From NCBI GenBank assembly GCA_965279595.1, contig OZ257246.1, forward strand, positions 1,612,001 to 1,676,000: a stretch of DNA of 64,000 nucleotides, written 5' to 3'. Both the position numbers and the translations under genes were made by a program. Below the pieces are notes generated by a model. The model saw nothing but the letters and a program-made list of their open reading frames with translations. It did no database searches and had not been told where the DNA came from. This document shows, in pieces, positions 9,231-17,092 of this stretch. Position 1 is the first letter of the stretch. Each line of letters opens with the position of its first letter. The stretch comes from CAIKLP01 sp965279595 (GTDB taxonomy: Bacteria; Bacteroidota; Bacteroidia; Sphingobacteriales; Sphingobacteriaceae).

Positions 9231-10486
9231 AGAGCTAAGTTGATGGTAAATTTACAGCCTTTATGTAGGTCACTGTTTACTTGCAATGTTCCTTTGTGTG
9301 CTTTCACAATTAGTGCTACATAATTCAATCCAATGCCAAAGCCTTTGATGGTATGCACATCACCAGTAGGTACGCGGTAAAATTTGGTGAATATTCTTTT
9401 CTGATTTTCTTTTGAAATTCCCAAACCATCATCTTCAAAATGAATACTTATTTTATTTGCTTGTAATAATTCAGTACTTATTTTAATGTTCACAATTTCT
9501 TTGCTGTACTTGATAGAGTTATCAATAAAATTGGAAATAAGATTGGCCATGTGTAAAGCATCTATATTAACCAAATTGATTTTTGAATCAAAATGAAAAG
9601 TAAAGTTTACCGTTTTGTTTTCTTGAATTTGAAATTGGCTAGCTGTTTTTTCTATTAGTTCATGAATAGGAGTGGGTTCTATTTTTAATTTCAATTGGTG
9701 TTCAAAATCTGCAATAGATAATACCCGATCAACTTGATTTTTTAGTTTGATGGCCTCATTCATAATGATGGTTGAGTAATTTAACAATCGTTGAGGGTTC
9801 TCAATAATATTCGGATTTTTTAAAGTTTGGGCGGAGATTGTAATGGTTGATAAAGGTGTACGAATTTCATGAGCCATGTTATTGATAAAATCTCTTTGAA
9901 TTTCGGATAACCTTTTTTGTTTCAAAATAACGAAGAGAGAATAACTAAAGAAAATTACAACTAATAGGAGTATGCCAGTGGAGTAAGTCCACAGGGTCAT
10001 TTGAGCAACAATGGTACTGGTTATATGAGGAAAGTAAACGGTGAAGTAATAATTATCAGTTTTGAAAGTAGGCAGATTAGGTTGTTCATTGGGTAAATAT
10101 TTTCCTTCTCCTTCTACATAGCCTCCATAAACAATTTTTTTGTTAGCACAATCATAAATACTGAATTCAAATCCTTGGTGAATATTGAATTTCTTGAGTT
10201 CAGTTTGTAAATAATGTTCTAATACTATACCATTAATTTGATCATTAACCATTACTGCATAGTAATTGTCTTTGAGCTTTACTACGGGGTCAATAGGGAA
10301 ATTTGTGCGGTTATTAAATTTTAGAATATCCTTTACTACTTCCTTTAATGCAATGTTGCAATTTTGATCAAACTCTTGCACATTGTTTTCATAAGCCTTT
10401 TTGAACCAAAACAATTGGGTCACTACAATGCCTATTATGCTTAATAGGGCAAGTATTACAAAAATGCGTAGGGTTCTTCTTTTCAT
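9227..10486 (-). CDS. Sensor histidine kinase (RprX-like)
   Basis: A 419-residue inner-membrane kinase with two membrane segments (about residues 8-27 and 168-187) around a periplasmic sensor loop of about 140 residues. It has a HisKA domain with His206 in MAHEIRTPLSTI and a HATPase_c domain with N-box (SNFIDNSIKYS), DDGLGISKENQ, FTKFYRVP and GFGIGLNY. It forms a two-gene operon with the RprY-like regulator (4-bp overlap) and resembles the Bacteroides RprX/RprY pair in architecture. The signal sensed is not evident from the periplasmic domain. Confidence 0.9.
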   Translation of the reverse strand: MKRRTLRIFVILALLSIIGIVVTQLFWFKKAYENNVQEFDQNCNIALKEVVKDILKFNNRTNFPIDPVVKLKDNYYAVMVNDQINGIVLEHYLQTELKKFNIHQGFEFSIYDCANKKIVYGGYVEGEGKYLPNEQPNLPTFKTDNYYFTVYFPHITSTIVAQMTLWTYSTGILLLVVIFFSYSLFVILKQKRLSEIQRDFINNMAHEIRTPLSTITISAQTLKNPNIIENPQRLLNYSTIIMNEAIKLKNQVDRVLSIADFEHQLKLKIEPTPIHELIEKTASQFQIQENKTVNFTFHFDSKINLVNIDALHMANLISNFIDNSIKYSKEIVNIKISTELLQANKISIHFEDDGLGISKENQKRIFTKFYRVPTGDVHTIKGFGIGLNYVALIVKAHKGTLQVNSDLHKGCKFTINLAL

Positions 10487-10690
10487 ATTTAGGAATCCAA
10501 ATTTACCATTTTAAGGCTTAGTTTTTTCATCCCTTTAGCCATTAACATATCATTAACAAAAATTCGCTTTTCATTAACAAAATGCCTGTGTTGAATTGTT
10601 TTACTTTGAATTGTTAATTAAAATAAACCAGGTTCAGCATTTCAATGATCAAGAAGTGTTGACCCAATAAACCACAAAAAAAAATTTAAA

Positions 10691-11125
10691 ATGAAAAAAT
10701 TAATTTACACATTGGCTATTGTATTAGCAGCAGTTAATTTTAGCCAGGCACAACAATCCAATCATTCTAATGCAGCATCAGTAGTTAGTATTAACTCTGG
10801 AGCAGCTACAAAAACACCTGTAATTAAATGGGAAAGTACTTCACACAATTTTGGTAAAATCACAAAAGGTAAACCAGTTTCTTATACTTTTACTTTAACC
10901 AATTCAGGTGATGAACCATTAATTATCCAAAGTGTTAAACCTACTTGTGGTTGCACAACTGATGATTATAGTAAAGAAGCTATTGCTCCGGGTAAATCTG
11001 GTTTTGTAAAGTTGACTTACAATGCAGCAAATCCGGGTGCATTCAATAAGAGTGCTACCGTTATAACCAATGCTGATCCAAATACAGTTAGTTTATTGTT
11101 TTCAGGAGAAGTTATTGCTGAGTAA
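10691..11125 (+). CDS. Secreted DUF1573 protein
   Basis: A 144-residue protein with a Sec signal peptide (MKKLIYTLAIVLAAVNFSQAQ) and one DUF1573 domain, an Ig-like ASPM/SPD-2/Hydin-type fold, at about residues 45-142. Diagnostic phrases are HNFGKITKGKPVSYTFTLTN, VKPTCGCTTDDYSKEAIAPG and VKLTYNAANPGAFNKS; the paired cysteines of CGC are conserved. The function of DUF1573 is unknown; it is common in the Bacteroidota cell envelope. It is transcribed alone, divergent from the RprX/Y-like operon, with its own terminator. Confidence 0.88.
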   Translation: MKKLIYTLAIVLAAVNFSQAQQSNHSNAASVVSINSGAATKTPVIKWESTSHNFGKITKGKPVSYTFTLTNSGDEPLIIQSVKPTCGCTTDDYSKEAIAPGKSGFVKLTYNAANPGAFNKSATVITNADPNTVSLLFSGEVIAE

Positions 11126-11134
11126 TTATTGATA

Positions 11135-11170
11135 AGAAAAGGTGCTATAATCAAAGCACCTTTTCTTTTT
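11135..11170 (+). terminator. Rho-independent terminator
   Basis: A perfect 12-bp stem (AGAAAAGGTGCT at 11135-11146 with 11155-11166) with an 8-base loop is followed by a T run. Confidence 0.88.
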
Positions 11171-11212
11171 AATAAATAATAATTTTTGATATTTTTAGAA
11201 ATGCAAACGGCA

Positions 11213-11722
11213 ATGGTCTCTAAGAAGAATCAAATATTTATTTTACTTTTTTATTTTTTACTCACTATTAGTTGTAAAAAGGAAGAAAAGAAAGAAGCCA
11301 TCAATTCAAGTTTAAATTATGAAGGTGGTATTACAGCTTATATCAATAACAACTTCTTCTCATCTTGTGCGTATCAGCAAGGTTTTCCAGCTTTTCAAGC
11401 AAATGCAACCTTTCATGAATCAGATAGCCAATTAAATTTGATGGCCATTGATTTTTGTGCTGATGGTCAATATATTTCTTTGGAAATAAATAATTTCAAT
11501 GGACTTGGAAGTTATATTTTATCAAATGAAAATTTTGCAAGATTAACCATTGCTAATACCATATTGAATACCGATAGCAATCATATAGGAAAAATAATTA
11601 TCACTAATATAGATACAGTGAATCGCACGCTTGCTGGAAATTTTTATTTCAAAGCGATAGCTGTGGATACCAATATCAAAGCCATTGTAGAAAGTGGTTC
11701 TATTAAAAATGTGAGTTATTGA
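11213..11722 (+). CDS. Small lipoprotein of unknown function
   Basis: A 169-residue predicted lipoprotein; the signal is MVSKKNQIFILLFYFLLTISC and the lipidated Cys is followed by KKEEKKE. The rest is beta-rich (GGITAYINNNFF, YISLEINNFNGLGSYILS) and resembles the small DUF6252-like secreted proteins of Bacteroidota, but I do not recognise it with certainty. An ATG 12 bases upstream (11201) is also possible. The longer frame opening with TTG at 11186 is unlikely, because that TTG is part of a -7-like box. The 3' end overlaps the convergent dioxygenase gene by 7 bp. Confidence 0.7.
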   Translation: MVSKKNQIFILLFYFLLTISCKKEEKKEAINSSLNYEGGITAYINNNFFSSCAYQQGFPAFQANATFHESDSQLNLMAIDFCADGQYISLEINNFNGLGSYILSNENFARLTIANTILNTDSNHIGKIIITNIDTVNRTLAGNFYFKAIAVDTNIKAIVESGSIKNVSY

Positions 11723-12732
11723 TTTCTGGTCATTAATTTACATTGTCTGAAAGTGCCATTGTTATTACTTACTTCAATTTGATAAACATAATTTTGAATT
11801 GACAAATTCAATGTATTGAAATCAATTTGATGTGTATGGTCTCCAGCTGCTAAATTCAACAAATCGAATTCATGTATTTTTCTAGCATTAATATCAAACA
11901 AAGTTATTTTTACATCAGCAGAGTTTGTTAAATTAAATGGAATGTTAGTTTCATTCATAAATGGATTTGGAAAATTTTGCTTCAATTTAAACTGTCCACC
12001 AGTTTCGGGTTCTAAGGCCCCCAAGCCGCTTGCAGTTCCATTACCTTGCACTGATAATTCTAAATAGGAATCATAGCCACCAGTAGTTACATTGGGAGTT
12101 AAGGTAGCAACTTGAAGTGTATATCCATCTGAAAAAATATTATCGGTATTGACTGTTAATGGATCTGCGCCTTTGGTATATAGCGAAGTATTGGCAGCAT
12201 ATAATGCATTTTTTGCAGCTGCATCAAAAGTTAATTGAGAAACAGCTCGGTAAACAGAACTCACATAAACTTGGAAATGGATATGGCAAATTCTACCATT
12301 ATACCAACCTGGGAAAATGGTAATGAATTCAACTTCGCCATTGGCATCAGCTAATTGGTATCCTCTTAAATAAGTTAATCCAGCTTGTCCTTGATTATTG
12401 GTTTGGCTATAACCTGAATACAAACCATCTTTATCACAATGCCAAATATTTACACGCACATTGGGCATAGGTTCACAATTTGCCAATCCCATTATTTTCA
12501 TTTTCAAATTGAGTTGAACACCCGTTTTGGTTTCCCTCACATCTTGTCTGAAATAAGTGCTATTTTCTGTTAAATCTAAAGGAAAAGGACCTTCTGTTTC
12601 AGATGGAATGATGGCACATGCTTGACTTGCAGAATTATTGAAATTCTTAACAGCAGCATGTATTTGATTGAAAGGCAAACCAGCACTAAGTCCAGCCAAA
12701 CCTAATCCTTTAAGGAAATCTTTTCTTTTCAT
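11716..12732 (-). CDS. Secreted intradiol ring-cleavage dioxygenase-like protein with T9SS domain
   Basis: A 338-residue protein of the protocatechuate 3,4-dioxygenase beta/catechol 1,2-dioxygenase fold, which uses non-haem Fe(III) to open catechols between the hydroxyls. Candidate Fe ligands are Tyr105 (DGLYSGY), Tyr144 and His150/His152 in FPGWYNGRICHIHFQV. The leading part PSETEGPFPLDL is typical of the secreted subgroup. The N-terminus KRKDFLKGLGLAGLSAGLP resembles a twin-arginine signal with Lys for the second Arg. The last 80 residues (LKQNFPNPFMNETNIPFNL onward) form a T9SS type-A sorting domain. A surface or extracellular role is expected; the substrate is unknown. Confidence 0.85.
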   Translation of the reverse strand: MKRKDFLKGLGLAGLSAGLPFNQIHAAVKNFNNSASQACAIIPSETEGPFPLDLTENSTYFRQDVRETKTGVQLNLKMKIMGLANCEPMPNVRVNIWHCDKDGLYSGYSQTNNQGQAGLTYLRGYQLADANGEVEFITIFPGWYNGRICHIHFQVYVSSVYRAVSQLTFDAAAKNALYAANTSLYTKGADPLTVNTDNIFSDGYTLQVATLTPNVTTGGYDSYLELSVQGNGTASGLGALEPETGGQFKLKQNFPNPFMNETNIPFNLTNSADVKITLFDINARKIHEFDLLNLAAGDHTHQIDFNTLNLSIQNYVYQIEVSNNNGTFRQCKLMTRNQ

Positions 12733-12923
12733 TTTGTTTTATTAAATGAGCGTTAAGCTAATGTAAACAATGCTTCTAGGTTTTTATATTTTTTGCGATA
12801 AAAAATGGAATTACGTCTTTGAATGATATATAAATGCCTAATTTTTGATAGTAATTTAAATGTTATTATTACATTGTTTAAAAAGTAAAAAGGAATGCTT
12901 ATTTTGTAAAGTATTTAAAAGCA

Positions 12924-13544
12924 ATGAAATTTTTAGTATCAGTTTTAATTTTGATTTCTATTTCCATTCTATTTGATTCATGCACTAGAAATGAACCAAT
13001 AGAATATACAGTTACAGGCAAAGTAGTGTATTATCAAAAATCAGTTGAAGGTATTCGTTTAGAATTTTACAGATCATATCCAGAAGGATATAGAACGTTT
13101 ACTGAATATTTAGGCAGCACAATTTGTGATAGTACTGGTAATTTTAGTTTTTCATATGAAACTGAAAAAAATATGAAATCAATGGAAGTTGAAATTTTCA
13201 AAGGGAATCAAAAAATAAAGTATATAAAGGATTTGCCTTTTGCTACCAATTGGAATACGGATTTAAATGTATCGGACTCTGCTTATTTGGTGTTTGTGTA
13301 TAATAGTAGTAATCCTCTTGTAATTGGAGACACATTATTTATTGGAACTAGCATAGGCATAATTAGAAAACCTGGTCCATTATTAAATGGTACACGAGAT
13401 ACCATAACTGTAGCGAATAGAGGGCAAGCATTGAGTTGGGTAACAGATTTAGTTTTGCGAAGTAATGAAGGTTCAACGGGACTTTTTCCAACTGGCGCCC
13501 CCAACATTGATGTAATACAAATAAATTATCAAAATAAACCTTAA
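12924..13544 (+). CDS. Tandem-array lipoprotein, copy 1
   Basis: A 206-residue predicted lipoprotein (lipobox FDSC after a hydrophobic signal). The mature part starts with a CarboxypepD_reg-like beta domain (TVTGKVVYYQKSVEGIRLEF, CDSTGNFSFSYE) and ends with PTGAPNIDVIQINYQNKP, which is shared by all four copies. The family function is unknown to me. Its signal peptide differs from those of copies 2-4, while the domain body is almost identical in DNA to copy 2. It is the first gene of a head-to-tail array with a 641-647 bp period. Confidence 0.75.
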   Translation: MKFLVSVLILISISILFDSCTRNEPIEYTVTGKVVYYQKSVEGIRLEFYRSYPEGYRTFTEYLGSTICDSTGNFSFSYETEKNMKSMEVEIFKGNQKIKYIKDLPFATNWNTDLNVSDSAYLVFVYNSSNPLVIGDTLFIGTSIGIIRKPGPLLNGTRDTITVANRGQALSWVTDLVLRSNEGSTGLFPTGAPNIDVIQINYQNKP

Positions 13545-13570
13545 TAAACAAGGATTAAAGTTTTTAAACA

Positions 13571-14185
13571 ATGAAATTTTATATAACGATACTTATTTTC
13601 ATTTCACTCATTTTTAGTGCTTGTGAAGATCCTGAAACTAAGGAATACGTAGTTACAGGTAAAGTAGTGTATTATCAAAAATCTGTTGAAGGTATTCGTT
13701 TAGAATTTTACAGATCATATCCAGAAGGATATAGAACGTTTACTGAATATTTAGGCAGCACAATTTGTGATAGTACTGGTAATTTTAGTTTTTCTTATGA
13801 AACTGATAAAAATAGGAAAACTTTAGAAGTTGAAGTTTTCAAGGGAAACCAGAAATTAAAATATATAAAGGATTTACCTTTTGCAAGTAATTGGATTAAA
13901 GAATTAAATGTATCAGATTCTGCATTTGTAGAATTTATGTTTAATAGTGACAATCCTCTTGAATTGGGTGATACACTTTTTATTTCTACTGATATTGGTT
14001 TGAAAGAAATATTTGGACCATTGTTGAATAGCTAAAAAGTTAAATTTACTTTACCAAATAGAAATCAAACAATAATCTGGACTACAGATTTGAATGAACA
14101 AAACAATAATGGAATAAAAGGATATTATCCTACAGGAGCACCAACCATTGACGTCATACAAATTAACTATCAAAATAAACCTTAA
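13571..14185 (+). pseudogene. Tandem-array lipoprotein, copy 2, interrupted by one in-frame stop
   Basis: The frame opens with the signal LIFISLIFSACEDPETK (lipobox FSAC) and follows the family for 154 codons to GPLLNS, where TAA at 14033-14035 stops it. The same frame then continues without another stop through KVKFTLPNRNQTIIWTTDL and PTGAPTIDVIQINYQNKP to TAA at 14183-14185. The total is 615 bp, exactly the length of copies 3 and 4, so the lesion is a single nonsense change rather than an indel. A shortened 154-residue product (13571-14035) may still be made. It lies 26 bp after copy 1 and 26 bp before copy 3. Confidence 0.82.
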
Positions 14186-14211
14186 TAAACAAGGATTAAA
14201 GTATTTAAACA

Positions 14212-14826
14212 ATGAAATTTTATATAACTATACTTATTTTCATTTCACTCATTTTTAGTGCTTGTGAAGATCCTGAAACTAAGGAATACATAGTTACAGG
14301 TAAAGTAGTGTATTATCAAAAATCTTTGGAAGGTGTTCGGTTGGAATTTTACAGATCATATCCAGAAGGATATAGAACGTTTACTGAATATTTAGGCAGC
14401 ACAAATTGTGATAGTAATGGAAATTATAGTTTTTCTTATGAAACTGATAAAAATAGGAAAACTTTAGAAGTTGAGGTTTTCAAGGGAAACGAGAAATTAA
14501 AGTATATAAAGGATTTACCTTTTGCAAGTAATTGGATTAAAGAATTAAATGTATCAGATTCTGCATTTGTAGAGTTTATTTTTAATAGTGACAATCCACT
14601 TGCTTTAGGAGATACACTTTTTATTGGAATTCCTGGAAGTTCAATTAGTATACTCGGTCCTCTAATTAATGGGTCTAGAGATACATTCACAGTTCGAAAT
14701 GCTGTTCAATCTATTTCTTGGATTTCAAATCAAAGCGCTCAAACTGACAGGGGCAGTATTGGTTATTACCCAACTGGCGCCCCCAACATTGATGTCATTC
14801 AAATAAATTATCAAAATAAACATTGA
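14212..14826 (+). CDS. Tandem-array lipoprotein, copy 3
   Basis: A 204-residue predicted lipoprotein with lipobox FSAC, a CarboxypepD_reg-like domain and the family ending PTGAPNIDVIQINYQNKH. Its first 130 or so bases are identical to copy 4. Its centre (EFYRSYPEGYRTFTEYLGST) follows copies 1 and 2, and its last part (ACTGGCGCCCCCAACATTGA) follows copy 1. This mosaic pattern points to recombination between copies. The function is unknown. Confidence 0.75.
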   Translation: MKFYITILIFISLIFSACEDPETKEYIVTGKVVYYQKSLEGVRLEFYRSYPEGYRTFTEYLGSTNCDSNGNYSFSYETDKNRKTLEVEVFKGNEKLKYIKDLPFASNWIKELNVSDSAFVEFIFNSDNPLALGDTLFIGIPGSSISILGPLINGSRDTFTVRNAVQSISWISNQSAQTDRGSIGYYPTGAPNIDVIQINYQNKH

Positions 14827-14854
14827 TGAAAATAAATTTTAAAGTATTTAAACA

Positions 14855-15469
14855 ATGAAATTTTATATAACTATACTTATTTTCATTTCACTCATTTTTA
14901 GTGCTTGTGAAGATCCTGAAACTAAGGAATACATAGTTACAGGTAAAGTAGTGTATTATCAAAAATCTTTGGAAGGTGTTCGGTTGGTATTTTCAAGGGT
15001 ATATAATAAAGGTATTTATGAATTATCAGATTATATTGGAACAACTGAATGTGATAGTTTAGGCAATTTTAGTTTTACCTATGAGTCTGATAAATTAAAT
15101 CCTTATATGGATGTTGAGATTAGTAAAAACAATGTTGTCTTAAAAAGTTTTGAGAAATTACCTTTTGCCAATAACTGGAATAAAGAATTGAATGTTTCAG
15201 ATTCTGCATTCGTAGAATTTATTTTTAATAGTGACAATCCACTTGAATTAGGTGATACACTTTATGTTGGCGCTGATATTGGATTAATTAGCTATGTAGG
15301 TCCAATGGCTAATGGCACAAGAGATACCATTGCAATTAGAAATAGAGGATTATCTATTGCTTGGTTTACTGACCTAAACAACCAAAGTGCTAGAGTTAGT
15401 GTTGGATATCATCCTACTGGTGCACCAACAATTGATGTTGTGCAGATTAATTATCAAAATAAACATTAA
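14855..15469 (+). CDS. Tandem-array lipoprotein, copy 4 with diverged centre
   Basis: A 204-residue predicted lipoprotein. The signal peptide and first 40 or so residues are identical to copy 3, then the central domain diverges sharply (VFSRVYNKGIYELSDYIGTT, YMDVEISKNNVVLKSFEKLP) before returning to the shared NVSDSAFVEFIFNSDNPLEL and the ending PTGAPTIDVVQINYQNKH. The sharp edges of the diverged segment suggest that copy 4 keeps an older or different central module. It is the last gene of the array; 277 bp without a gene follow before the first AraC-type regulator. Confidence 0.75.
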   Translation: MKFYITILIFISLIFSACEDPETKEYIVTGKVVYYQKSLEGVRLVFSRVYNKGIYELSDYIGTTECDSLGNFSFTYESDKLNPYMDVEISKNNVVLKSFEKLPFANNWNKELNVSDSAFVEFIFNSDNPLELGDTLYVGADIGLISYVGPMANGTRDTIAIRNRGLSIAWFTDLNNQSARVSVGYHPTGAPTIDVVQINYQNKH

Positions 15470-15746
15470 TTGATGTTTCAAAATTGATTTTTTTTAATTA
15501 AAGCTTCAGCAAAAATTATTGCATTCAATTTATTCATAATAAGGATATCATTTTTGCAATTCATTACCATTAATTACCTATTATCTCCTTTAAATTCATT
15601 AACTTAGTACTGTTTAGCAGTAATTGTTAATAGCTATTTAAAAATATTTCCAAATAAAAATGTGTGCTACTCTCCGCACATTGAGTTTTCAAATTCATTT
15701 TTCGATATTTTTCTTTTTTATTATTCTTATTTAATTCAGTCCTCAA

Positions 15747-16307
15747 GTGGTATTATATATAAAATACATGGTTAGTTTAAGGTGTAAGATGCTTGTGAAA
15801 GAGGAGTTGAGTAAAATGGGATTGCATTTTATTTTGGTTGACTTAGGTGTTATTGAGATAATTGAAGAATTGAATCAAATTCAGCTTGATACACTAAAGG
15901 AAAATTTGATGAAATCAGGATTGGAATTGATGGAGGATAAGAAAGGAATTCTGGTTGAAAAAATAAAGATACTTATATCTGAAATGATTCAACATTTAGA
16001 TGATCAACCTAAATTAAATTATTCAGAGTACTTAGCAGAAGAGCTTCAGTATGACTATACTTATTTATCTAATATTTTTACAGAGGTAAAAGGAATAACC
16101 ATACAACAGTATATCATTATCAATAAAGTAGAGCGAATAAAAGAATTGTTGTTGTATGGAGAATTAAACTTGAATCAAATTTCTTATAAATTGAATTATA
16201 GCAGTGCTGCCCATTTATCCACTCAGTTTAAAAAAATAACTGGACTCACACCTACTTTCTACAAGCAGCTTAAACAGCAGCGAATCGTTAATTTGGAGAA
16301 TCTGTGA
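15747..16307 (+). CDS. AraC-type transcriptional regulator with HMA-like N-terminus (paralog 1)
   Basis: A 186-residue regulator. The C-terminal 110 residues are an AraC/XylS double helix-turn-helix (YLSNIFTEVKGITIQQYIII, LNLNQISYKLNYSSAAHLSTQFKKITGLTPTFYKQL). The N-terminal 70 residues (LYIKYMVSLRCKMLVKEELSKMGL) resemble a heavy-metal-associated ferredoxin-like domain that keeps one Cys where a CxxC would be. The start is GTG: the seven codons before the first ATG (VVLYIKY) match the paralog at 23918 (KLYIKY), which supports translation from there. Unlike paralog 2, it has no copy of the island promoter motif upstream. It is a candidate master regulator of the island. Confidence 0.85.
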   Translation: MVLYIKYMVSLRCKMLVKEELSKMGLHFILVDLGVIEIIEELNQIQLDTLKENLMKSGLELMEDKKGILVEKIKILISEMIQHLDDQPKLNYSEYLAEELQYDYTYLSNIFTEVKGITIQQYIIINKVERIKELLLYGELNLNQISYKLNYSSAAHLSTQFKKITGLTPTFYKQLKQQRIVNLENL

Positions 16308-16366
16308 ACGATTTAAATTTGAATAGGAATTATATAAATATTCATCTGTAATAGCTATTATTTTTG
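16304..16366 (+). promoter_or_regulatory. Island-type promoter, copy 1 (AraC-like direct repeats plus -7)
   Basis: GTGAACG begins at 16304 and overlaps the stop codon of the AraC-type gene. The half-sites are TTTAA (16312-16316, weakest of the set) and TATAA (16333-16337), 21 bp apart. The -7 box TATTTTTG (16359-16366) starts 26 bp after the second half-site. It lies 34 bp before the His-rich small protein. Confidence 0.65.
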
Positions 16367-16400
16367 GTTAACAATTTTTAAACAATTTAATAATTCTAAA

Positions 16401-16658
16401 ATGACACATTCAATTTCAGACATTAAAAAAGAACCAATTAAGGGTACACCTGAAGATCATCAAAAGGGTATTGAGAATCACAAGAAAATCGCGAATCATT
16501 TAGAAACAGCGGCAAAGCATCATCATGAAGCAGCGAAGCATCATGAGGCTGGAGATCACGACAAAGCCGCAAAAAGCACTATTACTGCACAAGGGCATCA
16601 TTTGCTTGCTAGTCAAGCACAAAAAGAAGATGCTAAAGAACATGCATTAAAGGGGTAA
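16401..16658 (+). CDS. Small His-rich soluble protein, unknown function
   Basis: An 85-residue hydrophilic, helical protein without signal peptide or Cys. Thirteen of its residues are His, clustered in AAKHHHEAAKHHEAGDHDKAAK and GHHLLA. This composition is seen in small stress-induced Bacteroidota proteins; metal or nucleic-acid binding is possible but not shown. It is the first gene after the AraC-type regulator, under its own island-type promoter, and is followed by a terminator, so it is monocistronic. Confidence 0.75.
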   Translation: MTHSISDIKKEPIKGTPEDHQKGIENHKKIANHLETAAKHHHEAAKHHEAGDHDKAAKSTITAQGHHLLASQAQKEDAKEHALKG

Positions 16659-16691
16659 ACTCCGATTTGAATTCATAAATGCCTTTATTTG

Positions 16692-16720
16692 AAGCAATAC
16701 CTCATTTGGTATTGCTTTTT
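16692..16720 (+). terminator. Rho-independent terminator
   Basis: AAGCAATACC (16692-16701) pairs with GGTATTGCTT (16708-16717), followed by a T run. Confidence 0.85.
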
Positions 16721-16772
16721 TTATTTTGGGTATAATTTTTTTATAATTTTTTAGTTTATAGTTTTTGAATCT

Positions 16773-16835
16773 GTGAATTATGCAACAACTTGAAAGTAAG
16801 TTGTAATGATTCAAATGTGTAAGGTCATACTTTTA
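16773..16835 (+). promoter_or_regulatory. Island-type promoter, copy 2
   Basis: GTGAATTATGCAACA starts at 16773. The half-sites are TGCAA (16781-16785) and TGTAA (16802-16806), 21 bp apart. The -7 box is TACTTTTA (16828-16835), 24 bp before the ATG at 16860. Confidence 0.75.
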
Positions 16836-16859
16836 TCATTGTAATTAAAATGATTGGAA

Positions 16860-17081
16860 ATGAGTAAAGCACAGAGATATACTTCTAAAGTAAATGGACT
16901 TTTTGTAACAATGAAGTCATTATTTAATTGGAGTTCAAATCATACCAGCCCAGTAATTGAAATTCCAAATGCTAAAATTGTTCTTTTTAGAACTAAGGAC
17001 ATGACTATGCCCTTAAGGCAAAATAAATTTATTAAACAAGGTGCAATAACCGAGCATATCATCAGAAAAATTAAAAACTAA
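16860..17081 (+). CDS. Small protein of unknown function
   Basis: A 73-residue basic protein (MSKAQRYTSKVNGLF...IIRKIKN) without signal peptide or recognisable domain. ATG at 16860 is preferred to the in-frame TTG six bases earlier. It is the first gene of a two-gene unit with the beta-barrel gene, 11 bp apart, under an island-type promoter. The conserved promoter position supports a real gene, but I do not recognise the family. Confidence 0.6.
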   Translation: MSKAQRYTSKVNGLFVTMKSLFNWSSNHTSPVIEIPNAKIVLFRTKDMTMPLRQNKFIKQGAITEHIIRKIKN

Positions 17082-17092
17082 ATTATACAACT

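Larger units (their letters stand above)
12924..15469 (+). repeat. Four-copy head-to-tail gene array
   Basis: Four related genes start at 12924, 13571, 14212 and 14855 (spacings 647, 641 and 643 bp). The short spacers are also related (GGATTAAAGTATTTAAACA or close variants just before each ATG of copies 2-3, shorter before copy 4). This is a tandem duplication of gene plus leader. Confidence 0.85.

Noticed and set aside
11186..11212. Longer frame of the small lipoprotein opening with TTG
   Set aside because: The TTG is part of a -7-like box, and the hydrophobic signal starts at the later ATG.
14033..14035. Programmed read-through or recoding at the copy 2 stop
   Set aside because: TAA is the least likely codon for recoding, and no stimulatory structure is evident after it; a simple nonsense mutation is enough.
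15660..15681. Imperfect palindrome ATGTG(T/C)G-N8-CGCACAT upstream of the first AraC-type gene
   Set aside because: It is a single occurrence with one arm mismatch, no -7 box is at a fitting distance, and no second copy was found, so it was not called as an operator.
15470..15746. A ninth copy of the island promoter ahead of the first AraC-type gene
   Set aside because: No pair of TGTAA-like half-sites 21 bp apart with a -7 box at the fixed distance could be found here.
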